A DNA stretch of 64,000 nucleotides from VXMT01 sp965204835 (GTDB lineage Bacteria; Chloroflexota; Dehalococcoidia; UBA2979). Below are positions 36,486-44,229 of the stretch, piece by piece. Both the position numbers and the translations under genes were made by a program. How positions within the stretch are numbered: position 1 is the first letter of the stretch; every line of letters starts with the position of its first letter. The stretch spans positions 2,046,001 to 2,110,000 of the forward strand of contig OZ242017.1 of assembly GCA_965204835.1 (NCBI GenBank), read 5' to 3'. The notes beneath the pieces are model-generated. The model did no database searches. It was not told the origin of the DNA and was given only the letters and a program-made list of their open reading frames with translations.

Positions 36486-36875
36486 TTAGCCGCGCCCCAT
36501 CATCCGCGTCACCGCGATCTCGATCGCGACGCGGCTCGCGTTCTCGCCCGGCTGACCGTACCGCGCCGCGTAGGCGTCGACGGCGCGTGCGACGTCGTCC
36601 GGGTCGCTGACCACGCGCGCCTGTCCCTCGAGCGAGAGCCAGCGCCCGCCGTCGACCTGCGCGACGGCCGCCGGGCCACCGTCGCCGATGTTGCGCACCT
36701 TCTGCGAGCTGTCGAACGTGATGATCCGCGCCACGCGCTCCTCGGGGTTGTAGCCGAAGCCGACCGGCACCACGTGCGGGCTGCCGTCGGCCCGGAGCGT
36801 CGTGAGCGTCGCGAGGTGGCGTTCGGACAGGAACGCCAGCACCGCGTGGTCGAGGTTGGACAGGTCGAGCGCCAC
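36486..36875 (-). CDS. PPOX-class F420-dependent oxidoreductase
   Basis: A 129-residue split-barrel flavin/deazaflavin reductase (pyridoxamine-oxidase-like, TIGR03618 type). Features are LATLTTLRADGSPHVVPVGF near the N-terminus, KVRNIGDGGPAAVAQVDGGRWLSLEG in the middle and an IAVTRMMGRG end. The GTG at 36875 is preceded by GGAGG with good spacing; upstream frame is a shadow of the hydrolase. It follows the hydrolase by 14 bases and probably shares its transcript. F420 versus FMN use is inferred from family likeness only. Confidence 0.82.
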   Translation of the reverse strand: MALDLSNLDHAVLAFLSERHLATLTTLRADGSPHVVPVGFGYNPEERVARIITFDSSQKVRNIGDGGPAAVAQVDGGRWLSLEGQARVVSDPDDVARAVDAYAARYGQPGENASRVAIEIAVTRMMGRG

Positions 36876-36889
36876 AGTGCGCCTCCTCG

Positions 36890-37684
36890 CTAGTTGCTGA
36901 GCAGTCCGCTGTCGGCCAGGAACTCCAGCAGCAGCGGCCGGAAGACCTCGCGCTTGTCGCGGTACACGCCGTGCCCGGCGTCCTGCACGATCTCCGTGCG
37001 CGCGCCGGGAATGTTGCGCCCGAGCACCACGGAGCCGCCAGCGCCCGCCACCACGTCGGCGCCGCCGCCGACCACGAGCGTGGGGCAGGAGATGCGGTGC
37101 AGCTCGCCGGTGAGCGGGTGCTCGCGCGTGCCCGCGATGGCGCGGGCCTGCGCGACGAAGGAGTCGACGTGCTCGGGCAGCACCTCCGGCGCGTTCGAGG
37201 CGTCCAGGGCGCGGTGGCCCTCGAACGCCGCTTCGAAGTCGCGCCCCGCGAGCGCCGCCGCGCCGAGGCGCGCGAACTCGCCGCGCTGGTACCAGTCCTG
37301 CGAGCTGGTCGCGTTGACCTCGCTCGAGGAGGAGTCGATCACCAGCGCCGCGCAGCGCTCCGGGTAGTCGAGCGCGAAGCGCTGGACCAGGTACCCGCCC
37401 CACGAGACGCCGTAGACCACGGCCCGCTGGATCGCGAGGTGGTCGAGCAGCCTCGCGAGGTCGGCGGCGTAGAGCGGCAGCGAGTACTTCGCCGCCTGCC
37501 CGGACCGGCCGAGCCCGCGCTGGTCCCAGGCGATGGCGCGGAAGTGCTCCGCGTACCAGTCCAGGTCCTCCTCGACGAACATCGCGCTGTTCGCGCCGAG
37601 GCCGTGGCAGTACACGTATGCGAGCGGGCCGTCACCGGCCTCCTCGTAGTGAATCGTCACGCCATCGAGGTCTACGTCGGGCAT
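36890..37684 (-). CDS. Alpha/beta-fold hydrolase
   Basis: A 264-residue alpha/beta hydrolase of the MhpC/haloperoxidase-like type. The oxyanion HG is YCHGLGANS, the nucleophile elbow is GVSWGG, the acid is in VVGGGADVV and the His in DAGHGVYRD. The start at 37684 has AGGAGG in front. It precedes the PPOX gene in a two-gene operon. Substrate unknown; ester or C-C bond hydrolysis are both possible for this group. Confidence 0.87.
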   Translation of the reverse strand: MPDVDLDGVTIHYEEAGDGPLAYVYCHGLGANSAMFVEEDLDWYAEHFRAIAWDQRGLGRSGQAAKYSLPLYAADLARLLDHLAIQRAVVYGVSWGGYLVQRFALDYPERCAALVIDSSSSEVNATSSQDWYQRGEFARLGAAALAGRDFEAAFEGHRALDASNAPEVLPEHVDSFVAQARAIAGTREHPLTGELHRISCPTLVVGGGADVVAGAGGSVVLGRNIPGARTEIVQDAGHGVYRDKREVFRPLLLEFLADSGLLSN

Positions 37685-37746
37685 CTCGGCCTCCTTCGAG
37701 CGGGCACACAGTAGCGGGAGGCGGCGCGCTGCGTCGAGGCACGAGG

Positions 37747-38343
37747 CTACTCGACGACCACGCCGGAGAACACGATCCACCACGCGCCATCGATGCGGCG
37801 GAAGACCATCCGCAGCCGCCGCGCGTCGACGGGCGTCACCATCGTGACGTACGTCTCGTAGTCCCCGTCGTCGTTGAGCGTCGGCGGGCTCTCCTCCGAG
37901 ACGTCGAGCCGCACGCCGAACTGCTCCATGCGCTCGATGTCCCGACGGATGAGCGGATCCTCGCCGGCGCGGTACGTGGGTTCCAGCATCGAGAGCGCAC
38001 GGTCGGCGTCCCAGTCGTTGAATGCCTCCCAGTACGCCACGACGATCGCGCGGATGGCCGCGATGTCCGCGCCCGGATCCTCGGCCCGCGTTGGCTCGGG
38101 CGAGGGCTGCGGGCTCGGCGTCGCGGCGGGCGTGGCCGTAGCGGCCGGGTGCGGTGTCGGGGCCTCCGTGGCAGTAGCCGGTGCGGGTGACGGGCTGGGC
38201 GTCGGCGCCGGCATGGTGGCAACTGGCGTGGCGGCCATCGACGTGTCGTCGGTCGCGGGAGGGGCGTCGTCGCGACAGGACGCGAGGGTGGTCACCATGA
38301 CCACCACTGCGATTGCAGCCAGGTCACGACGCGCTACCGGCAC
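37747..38343 (-). CDS. Secreted lipoprotein with NTF2/SnoaL-like domain
   Basis: A 198-residue predicted lipoprotein: basic start, hydrophobic stretch, then TLASC with C23 as lipid anchor. A 70-residue Pro/Thr/Ala/Ser-rich linker follows, then a small domain (IRAIVVAYWEAFNDWDADRAL ... RIDGAWWIVFSG) that fits the NTF2/SnoaL cone fold. GTG at 38343 is the best start for a signal peptide but has no strong ribosome-binding site. Ligand or role unknown. Confidence 0.7.
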   Translation of the reverse strand: MPVARRDLAAIAVVVMVTTLASCRDDAPPATDDTSMAATPVATMPAPTPSPSPAPATATEAPTPHPAATATPAATPSPQPSPEPTRAEDPGADIAAIRAIVVAYWEAFNDWDADRALSMLEPTYRAGEDPLIRRDIERMEQFGVRLDVSEESPPTLNDDGDYETYVTMVTPVDARRLRMVFRRIDGAWWIVFSGVVVE

Positions 38344-38438
38344 AACCCGGATGGTACCCGGATCGACCTCGGCGATGGGGTGGTGGGTCCGGGCCGAGGC
38401 AGGCGAGGTAGGCCCGGCGACTCTCAGCGAAGCGCTGG

Positions 38439-39728
38439 CTACTCGGCCAGGATCTCGACCGTGGCCCGGTAACCGACCCCGACGATCCAGCGGTAGCCGT
38501 CGTCGCTGAGGTCGAACCAGATGTCGCGATGGTGCCCGTGGACGGCGCTGCCCGTGTCCTTGCACTCGAACGTCAGCCCGAGCGGGTCGCCGACGATCCG
38601 GAAGCGCTCGCCGAGGCGGCTGCGGGCGCACGCGGCGGCGCCCTGGTGGACCACCTCGCCGTTCGCCATCGCGCCGCAAAACCCGCCGCCGTCACCGATC
38701 GAGGCCGGGAGGGCGCCCTGCTTGCAGTAGTAGTAGCTGATGCTCGTCTCGACGGTCTCGATCACCTCGTCGACCTCTCCGGCGCGGATCCACACCACGG
38801 AGTCCGGCTGTAGCTGGCCACGTCCGAGCGTCTGCACGATGGCCGGCCCGCCGGGCACGTAGGTCAGCCACCGCTGCGAGGGCACGTCGAGCGTGATGAT
38901 CGCCCGGACCTCGAACGGCTGGGCGGCGGCGAGCGTCGCCGGGTCGTTCGTGCCCGAGACGCCCATCGTCATGCCCTGTGCCGGCGGCGAGGGCAGCACG
39001 TTCGCCTCGCCGGTCACGGGGCCGTCCGTCGCGGCCGGCGGCGCCGCGCGCTCGCCATCGTCGGCTCCCCGGCGCGTGACGATGACCACGCTGTCGGGCT
39101 GCAACGCCGAGCCGTCGAGCGTGTTCACGAACGGCGGAGCGCCGGGGATGTGGCTCACGTAGTCCTGCGTCCCGAGCCGGAAGTACCAGATCGCCGACAC
39201 GTCGAACGACTGCGCCTCCACGAAGGCGTCGAGGTCAGTGGCGCCGACCGGCCCCGCCGTGAAGCCGCCGGGCGGCGGCGGCGGGAGCACGTTGGGCGCC
39301 TCCGGCACGGGCGGGTCGTCGGCGTCCGTATCGCCGTCGGCCACGAAGGGAACGAGGTACGCGTCGGCCATCCAGCCCGGCTGCCCGTCGTAGTCGACGC
39401 GTTCCCACTGGTACCCGGTGCCGCTGCGCCGTTCGCCGAGCGCGGTGAGCAGCGTCCCGTCCGGGACACAGACAATGCGGGCCGCCCGGATCGTCGCGCC
39501 GGCGCGGAGGTTGAGGCAGTCGCCGTCGGCGCTGACGACGACCTGCTGGCCCGCCTCGAACGGCCCCTCGGCGCTCACCGGGCGCGGGGCGGCGAGCATC
39601 GCGAGCAGCAGCGCGGCGAGCAAGGCGGCGAGGAGCAGGACTCGCCGGTGCGGGAGTCGCCCGCGCGAGGCCGCTCGCCCCGAGCGCTGTGGTGTGGGGT
39701 CGGGTCGTACTCCGGCGGGAGTCAACAT
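38439..39728 (-). CDS. Secreted SH3b-domain protein with two internal repeats and a 3D/DPBB-like C-terminus
   Basis: A 429-residue exported protein. After an Arg-rich start and a Leu/Ala signal segment (about residues 30-52), residues 55-135 form a bacterial SH3 domain (CLNLRAGATIRAARIVC ... GWMADAYLVPF). Two repeats of about 90 residues follow, each beginning with NVLP-P and ending LQPDSVV, with a W/Y-rich strand pattern. The last 95 residues hold four cysteines and a CKDTGSAVHGHHRDIWFDL stretch resembling the 3D/double-psi beta-barrel fold of RlpA-like wall enzymes. A cell-surface or wall-binding role is inferred. Confidence 0.75.
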   Translation of the reverse strand: MLTPAGVRPDPTPQRSGRAASRGRLPHRRVLLLAALLAALLLAMLAAPRPVSAEGPFEAGQQVVVSADGDCLNLRAGATIRAARIVCVPDGTLLTALGERRSGTGYQWERVDYDGQPGWMADAYLVPFVADGDTDADDPPVPEAPNVLPPPPPGGFTAGPVGATDLDAFVEAQSFDVSAIWYFRLGTQDYVSHIPGAPPFVNTLDGSALQPDSVVIVTRRGADDGERAAPPAATDGPVTGEANVLPSPPAQGMTMGVSGTNDPATLAAAQPFEVRAIITLDVPSQRWLTYVPGGPAIVQTLGRGQLQPDSVVWIRAGEVDEVIETVETSISYYYCKQGALPASIGDGGGFCGAMANGEVVHQGAAACARSRLGERFRIVGDPLGLTFECKDTGSAVHGHHRDIWFDLSDDGYRWIVGVGYRATVEILAE

Positions 39729-39796
39729 TCCAATATGTTAGAGCGCGTATGCGTTATTGGCGAGAGCATCACGCCGGTCGGTGCGCGGCGCGCGGA

Positions 39797-39825
39797 TTGA
39801 CCGCGCGAGGCCGCGTCGCTTGAAT
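39797..39825 (+). promoter_or_regulatory. Promoter of tRNA-Gly
   Basis: TTGACC and TTGAAT are separated by 17 bases, and the tRNA begins 12 bases after the -10. Match to the sigma-70 pattern is moderate. Confidence 0.5.
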
Positions 39826-39836
39826 GGAACACCCGG

Positions 39837-39911
39837 GCGGGAGTAGCTCAGGGGTAGAGCATCTGCCTTCCAAGCAGAGGGCCGTGGGTTCGAATCCCAT
39901 CTCCCGCTCCA
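39837..39911 (+). tRNA. tRNA-Gly (anticodon TCC)
   Basis: The acceptor stem GCGGGAG pairs with CTCCCGC, followed by T and an encoded CCA. The anticodon loop is CTTCCAA between TCTGC and GCAGA, giving TCC. The T-loop GGTTCGAATCC is standard. Confidence 0.97.
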
Positions 39912-39986
39912 CGCCACACCCCGTTTCGACCCCTCGACCAGCCTCGACGCAGCGCAGCGTCGACCCTCGCCTGCCTCGCGGCCGGG

Positions 39987-40529
39987 TCAGCCGCCGAACA
40001 GGCGGCCGATGAGCTCGGAGCGGTCGACGTTCGCGACGTGCGTGATGTACTCGTCCTGCATCTTGTACGCCACGATCAGCACCCAGATCACGATCGCGTG
40101 CCGTACGAAGAACGTCGGCGCGTCCGCCCGCTTGAAGAACAGGATGGTCGCGTAGACCAGGAACAGCGGCTCGAGGAAGTTCGGGAACAGGAAGAACACG
40201 ATCTCGTCGCCCGTGATGAAGAAGAGCGCCTGCCCCACGGTGCGCAGCGCGAACAGCGCGATGACGACGCGGCGCATCGGCCAGCGCCACGCCGCGACCA
40301 CCATGCAGATGTACGTGACGTAGTCGGCCGACTTGTCGATCTGCTGGTACACCGGGTCGGAGAGCCCGAGCGGGATCAGCAGCTCGCCGTCGGCGCTGTC
40401 GAGGACGAAGTTCGCCCAGCCCGCCAGGAACGGGAACGGGATCAACAGCAGGGGCAGCAGGTACTTGAGCGCCACCACGACGGCGATCAGCAGGACGTCG
40501 ATGGCGGCCTCCTTCGCCGGGGAGCCCAT
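39987..40529 (-). CDS. Uncharacterised integral membrane protein
   Basis: A 180-residue protein with about five hydrophobic segments (near residues 10-38, 70-85, 90-108, 110-132 and 142-160) and a charged cytoplasmic C-terminus. Aromatic residues are frequent and there is a Trp/Arg pair in AWRWPMRR. No family was recognised. It is convergent with tRNA-Gly and divergent from the Fur-family gene, whose promoter lies in the 103-bp gap. The reading frame and ATG are well supported by coding pattern. Confidence 0.7.
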   Translation of the reverse strand: MGSPAKEAAIDVLLIAVVVALKYLLPLLLIPFPFLAGWANFVLDSADGELLIPLGLSDPVYQQIDKSADYVTYICMVVAAWRWPMRRVVIALFALRTVGQALFFITGDEIVFFLFPNFLEPLFLVYATILFFKRADAPTFFVRHAIVIWVLIVAYKMQDEYITHVANVDRSELIGRLFGG

Positions 40530-40550
40530 CCAGCATAGAGCTACGAGCCC

Positions 40551-40578
40551 TTGATAGCGTCGGCGGCTGCGCTACAAT
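40551..40578 (+). promoter_or_regulatory. Sigma-70-type promoter of the fur-cbiMNQO operon
   Basis: TTGATA and TACAAT are separated by 16 bases, the best promoter match in the window. The start point would fall within or beside the palindrome at 40580-40601. Confidence 0.7.
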
Positions 40579-40579
40579 G

Positions 40580-40601
40580 CTGATGCGAAGATTCGCAGCA
40601 G
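40580..40601 (+). promoter_or_regulatory. Palindromic operator, probable Fur-family binding site
   Basis: TGCGAA and TTCGCA flank a GA centre as perfect 6-bp arms; with one mismatch the dyad extends to ten of eleven pairs from CTG to CAG. It lies immediately after the -10 and 32 bases before the Fur-type gene, as expected for an autoregulated metal-responsive operon. Confidence 0.65.
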
Positions 40602-40632
40602 CGAATCCGGGCGACGTGGCGGGAGCGCGACC

Positions 40633-41085
40633 GTGAGCTGCGAGCCGGAGATTGCCCAGGCCGTCCGCGACCTCGGACGCCGCTTCACCATCCAGCGCGC
40701 CAAGATCCTCAGCGCACTCCGCCACGCCGACGAGCACCAGAGCGCCGAGCAGATCCTCGACCGCGTGCGCGGCGACGACCCCCTCGCCGACATCTCGCTC
40801 TCGACCGTCTACCGCACGCTGGAGACCGCGACGAACCTGCAGCTCACCTCCGAGCTGCGCGGCGCGGCGGGCACGACCATGTACGAGTGGATCGAGCCCG
40901 GCACCACGCACCACCACATCGAGTGCACCTCGTGCGGCCACACCGAGGTCGTGGAGCTGACGTCGCTGCAGCTTGCCGAGGCGGAGATCCGCGACCGGGC
41001 GGGCTTCGAGGCCGACATCCGTCACCTCGCCATCCCGGGCCTGTGCCCGGACTGCCGCCCGGACGCCGCTCGGGAGATGGCGTAG
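40633..41085 (+). CDS. Fur-family metal-responsive transcriptional regulator
   Basis: A 150-residue Fur-superfamily repressor. The winged-helix half carries RFTIQRAKILSAL and ISLSTVYRTLE (recognition helix); the dimerisation half has THHHIECTSCGH with C98-x-x-C101 and a second C138-x-x-C141 pair at the end, the structural zinc site of Zur/Fur/PerR proteins. GTG start. As it heads an operon with cobalt/nickel uptake genes, nickel or cobalt (Nur-like) or zinc sensing is more likely than iron, but the metal cannot be fixed from sequence. Confidence 0.88.
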   Translation: MSCEPEIAQAVRDLGRRFTIQRAKILSALRHADEHQSAEQILDRVRGDDPLADISLSTVYRTLETATNLQLTSELRGAAGTTMYEWIEPGTTHHHIECTSCGHTEVVELTSLQLAEAEIRDRAGFEADIRHLAIPGLCPDCRPDAAREMA

Positions 41086-41088
41086 ACC

Positions 41089-41787
41089 ATGGCGAGCGTC
41101 GACGCGGTCACCACCATCGCAGCGGCCGAGGCGCCCGCGCTGCACATCCCCGACGGCTTCGTGAGCGTCCCGGTCGCGGCCGGCGGCTGGGTCATCGCGG
41201 CCGCCGTCATCGCGCTCGCGGCGCGTCGCGCGGACCGCAACCTCGACGAACGCGCCGCCCCGCTGATGGGGGTGATGGCCGCGTTCATCTTCGCCGGGCA
41301 GATGGTCAACTTCCCCGTCGCCGGCGGCACCTCCGGGCACCTGCTGGGCGGCGCGCTCGCCGCCATCCTGCTCGGGCCGTGGGCGGCGATCATCGTGATG
41401 ACCGCGGTAGTCGCGCTCCAGGCGCTGCTCTTCCAGGACGGCGGACTGGCGGCGCTGGGCGTGAACACCCTCAACATGGCCATTCTCACCGCCCTGATCG
41501 GCTGGGCCGTGTACCGCGCGCTGCAGCCGCTGCGCGGCGTGCATCCCGCTGTGCCCGCCATCGCCGCCTTCGCCGCGGCCTGGCTGTCCGTCGAGGCGGC
41601 CGCGATCGCGACGACGTTCCAGCTCGCCGCCTCCGGCACCTCGCCGCTCATCGTCGCGCTGCCCGCCATGGCCGGCGTGCACGCCCTGATCGGGATCGGC
41701 GAGGGCCTCATCACCGTCGGCGCGCTCGGGCTGGTGCGCGCCGCGCGACCCGACCTCCTCGCGCGGCCCGCGCGGGCGGAGGCCTGA
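41089..41787 (+). CDS. cbiM: Cobalt/nickel ECF transporter S component CbiM
   Basis: A 232-residue membrane substrate-binding subunit of an energy-coupling-factor transporter for Co2+ or Ni2+. The HIPDGF motif, MNFPVAGGTSGHLLGG and GLAALGVNTLNMA segments are diagnostic. In most CbiM proteins the motif is at the extreme N-terminus (Met-His), where the amino group and His2 bind metal; here the His is residue 19, behind an 18-residue extension without a clear signal peptide. Starts three bases after the Fur-type gene and ends next to cbiN. Confidence 0.9.
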   Translation: MASVDAVTTIAAAEAPALHIPDGFVSVPVAAGGWVIAAAVIALAARRADRNLDERAAPLMGVMAAFIFAGQMVNFPVAGGTSGHLLGGALAAILLGPWAAIIVMTAVVALQALLFQDGGLAALGVNTLNMAILTALIGWAVYRALQPLRGVHPAVPAIAAFAAAWLSVEAAAIATTFQLAASGTSPLIVALPAMAGVHALIGIGEGLITVGALGLVRAARPDLLARPARAEA

Positions 41788-41789
41788 CG

Positions 41790-42125
41790 ATGCGACGCGG
41801 GAACCTCGCGCTGCTCGCGGGCGGCCTCCTCGTCGCGCTGCTCGTCGTGGTGGTGCTGGCGCCCAACGCGTCGAGCAGCCCCGACGGCCTCGAGCGCGTC
41901 GCCGAGGACCAGGGCTTCGCCGACAGCGCCGAGGGCGCGCGGTTCGAACTGCTGCCCGACTACACCATCCCCGGCGTCGAGCACGAGGCGGCCTCGACGA
42001 TCCTCGCCGGCGTCGTCGGCCTGCTCGTGGTCACGGCGGTCACGCTGCTCGCGGTGCGCATCCTGCGCGCGCGGTCGGCCCGCAACGCCCGGGGCGGCGC
42101 TACGGCCTCCCGCGGGCTCCGGTAG
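41790..42125 (+). CDS. CbiN-like PDGLE-domain protein
   Basis: A 111-residue membrane protein with two hydrophobic helices, at residues 5-24 and about 72-94, flanking an extracytoplasmic loop that holds the signature PDGLERVAED. This PDGLE domain substitutes for CbiN in nickel/cobalt ECF systems and helps CbiM load metal. It starts two bases after the cbiM stop. The frame extends upstream as a shadow of cbiM only. Confidence 0.85.
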   Translation: MRRGNLALLAGGLLVALLVVVVLAPNASSSPDGLERVAEDQGFADSAEGARFELLPDYTIPGVEHEAASTILAGVVGLLVVTAVTLLAVRILRARSARNARGGATASRGLR

Positions 42126-42144
42126 CGCGGGCGGCCGATCCCGC

Positions 42145-42933
42145 ATGGCCGTCGCAGGGCTCCTCGAGCGCTACCACGCCCGCGACAGCGCGATCCATCG
42201 CGCCGACGCGCGCGTGAAGCTCGTCGCGGCGCTCGCGTACATCTTCGTCATCACCGCGACGCGCGAGGGTGACTGGACCGCGCTCGCGCTCCTCGCGCTC
42301 CCCGTCGTCCTCGTCGTGCTCGCGTCGCGGCTGCCGCTGCGGCTCGTGCTCGGGCGGGCGCTGTTCGCCCTCCCGTTCCTGCTCGTGGCCGCGCCCCTGC
42401 TCTTCACGCGGCCCGGCGAGACGGTCGCGGAAGTGCTGGTGCTCGGCTGGACCATCAGCGACGAGGGGGCCGTCGCGGTCGCCACCATACTCGGCAAGTC
42501 ATGGCTCTCCGTCATCGTCGCCGTGGTGCTGATGGCCACCACCGAGGCGCCCGCCCTGCTGCGCGCGTCGCGCGCGCTGCGGCTCCCGAGGCTGCTCGTC
42601 GCGGCGATCGAGTTCGCGTACCGCTACCTCTTCGTCGTCACCGACGAGGCCTCGCGCATGCTCCAGGCGCGCGCCAGCCGCAGCGCATCGGTCGAGGGCC
42701 GCCGGGCGGGCGGGAGCCTGCGCTGGCGCGCCCGCGTCGCCGGCAACCTCGTCGGCACGCTCTTCGTGCGCTCCATCGAGCGCAGCGAGCGCGTACACGC
42801 GGCGATGCTGGCGCGCGGGTACGACGGCGAGCAGCGCCACCTCGCCGCGCCGCGCCTCGGCGTGGGCGCTGCCGTCGTCGCGGCGCTCGTCGTGCTCTAC
42901 GGCTGCGTGGTGCAGGTAGGGGTGCGGCTGTGA
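42145..42933 (+). CDS. cbiQ: ECF transporter transmembrane component CbiQ
   Basis: A 262-residue T component with five to six hydrophobic helices. The start MAVAGLLERYHARDSAIHRADARVK is typical of CbiQ, and the two coupling Ala-Arg-Gly-type helices are visible as MLQARASR and AAMLARGYDG. It couples the ATPase to CbiM. Its stop overlaps the GTG of cbiO by four bases. Confidence 0.9.
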   Translation: MAVAGLLERYHARDSAIHRADARVKLVAALAYIFVITATREGDWTALALLALPVVLVVLASRLPLRLVLGRALFALPFLLVAAPLLFTRPGETVAEVLVLGWTISDEGAVAVATILGKSWLSVIVAVVLMATTEAPALLRASRALRLPRLLVAAIEFAYRYLFVVTDEASRMLQARASRSASVEGRRAGGSLRWRARVAGNLVGTLFVRSIERSERVHAAMLARGYDGEQRHLAAPRLGVGAAVVAALVVLYGCVVQVGVRL

Positions 42934-43715
42934 GCACGAACGGCGCCGGCCCGCCCGACGACGCCCCCGCGCTGCGGCTGCGCGGCGTCCGCTACGACTA
43001 CCCCGACGGCACCTCGGGCCTCCGCGGGGTCGACCTCGACATCGGGCGGGGCGAGCTCGTGGCCGTGCTCGGCCCGAACGGCGCCGGCAAGTCCACGCTG
43101 ATGCGCCTGCTCAACGGCCTGATCCGCGGCGACGGCAGCATCGAGGTCTTCGGCGAGCAGCTGACCGACGACACGGTGCGGTCGATCCGCTCGCGCGTGG
43201 GGCTGCTGTTCTCCAACCCCGACGACCAGCTCTTCTCGCCCACCGTCCTGGACGACGTCGCCTACGGGCCGCTGCACCAGGGCCTCGACACGGACGAGGT
43301 GCTGGAGCGCTCCCGCGCCGCCCTCGCCGAGGTGGGGATGGCGGCCTACGAGGACCGCACCCCGCACCGCCTCAGCCTCGGCGAGAAGAAGCGCGTCGCC
43401 ATCGCCACCGTGCTCTCCATGCGCCCCGACATCCTTGTGCTCGACGAGCCGACGGCGTCGCTCGCCCCGGCCGCGCGCCACGAGCTGATCGAGTTGCTCC
43501 GGGAGCTCCCGCAGACGCAGCTCTTCGCGACACACGACCTCGCGATGGCCGGCGACCTCGCCACCCGCGTCGTCGTGCTCTCCGACGGCCTCGTCGTCGG
43601 TGACGGGCCGACCGAGGAAGTCCTCGGCGACGCCAGGCTGCTGCGCGAGCACGGCCTCGAGCCCGAGCTGCACGGACGGCCGGGCGCGGTGCACACGCGA
43701 GAGGGCTCGGGCTAG
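42930..43715 (+). CDS. cbiO: ECF transporter ATPase CbiO
   Basis: A 261-residue ABC ATPase. The Walker A motif GPNGAGKST (about residue 48), Q-loop FSNPDDQLFS, signature LSLGEKKRVAIA (about 148), Walker B ILVLDEPT (about 170) and a switch His in LFATHD are complete. The FSNPDDQ form is specific to ECF-type ATPases. GTG start overlapping cbiQ; its TAG lies in a CTAG shared with the convergent cupredoxin gene. Confidence 0.93.
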   Translation: MSTNGAGPPDDAPALRLRGVRYDYPDGTSGLRGVDLDIGRGELVAVLGPNGAGKSTLMRLLNGLIRGDGSIEVFGEQLTDDTVRSIRSRVGLLFSNPDDQLFSPTVLDDVAYGPLHQGLDTDEVLERSRAALAEVGMAAYEDRTPHRLSLGEKKRVAIATVLSMRPDILVLDEPTASLAPAARHELIELLRELPQTQLFATHDLAMAGDLATRVVVLSDGLVVGDGPTEEVLGDARLLREHGLEPELHGRPGAVHTREGSG

Positions 43716-44167
43716 TCGGCGACCCCCACGACGAGGCTGCCGTGCAGGCCCTCGTGGCCCGGGATGGCGCAGAAGAAGCTGAGCGCGCCGCTCTGGGGCG
43801 CCTGTACCCGCACGATCACGTCGCCGTTCGCAGCCGTGCGCTGCTCGATCGCGGCGCCCGTGAGGCCGTTCAGCACGAAGCGATGCCCGGAGCCCCCGCT
43901 GCCGTCGAGCACGAACTCGACCACCTCGCCCGGCGTCACCGCGACGTCCGCGAGGTCGAGCTGCCCAGTGGAGGCGTCGACGCGGATGACACGCGACACC
44001 TCGGCGGTGGACAGGTCGGCGGCGACCGGGGCGAGGCCGTCGTGGGTGTGCGCGCCCTGTACGATCGCCCAGATCACCGCGGCCGCGATGACCACGGTCG
44101 CGAGCAGCCGTGTCGGCACCACCGGAGGCGGCCTGCGAAGCACGGACGGGGCGGCGAGGTTGCTCAT
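43712..44167 (-). CDS. Membrane-anchored cupredoxin-domain protein
   Basis: A 151-residue protein with an N-terminal hydrophobic anchor (about residues 20-38) and a plastocyanin-like domain. Likely copper ligands are the His in SGHRFVL and the Cys and His in FFCAIPGHEGLHG. The usual axial Met after the Cys-His pair is replaced (Leu-His), so the copper site may be altered or act in copper binding rather than electron transfer. Its stop codon overlaps that of cbiO; it is divergent from the yibE/F gene. Confidence 0.8.
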   Translation of the reverse strand: MSNLAAPSVLRRPPPVVPTRLLATVVIAAAVIWAIVQGAHTHDGLAPVAADLSTAEVSRVIRVDASTGQLDLADVAVTPGEVVEFVLDGSGGSGHRFVLNGLTGAAIEQRTAANGDVIVRVQAPQSGALSFFCAIPGHEGLHGSLVVGVAD

Positions 44168-44229
44168 GCCTCGATCATACGTCGGCGCGGACGGTGGCGC
44201 GGCGCACGCCGCCGGGTGAGACTGCCCAC

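Noticed and set aside
40530..41088. Cobalamin riboswitch before the cbi genes
   Set aside because: No B12-box-like sequence; the leader is only about 50 bases long and already explained by promoter and palindrome.
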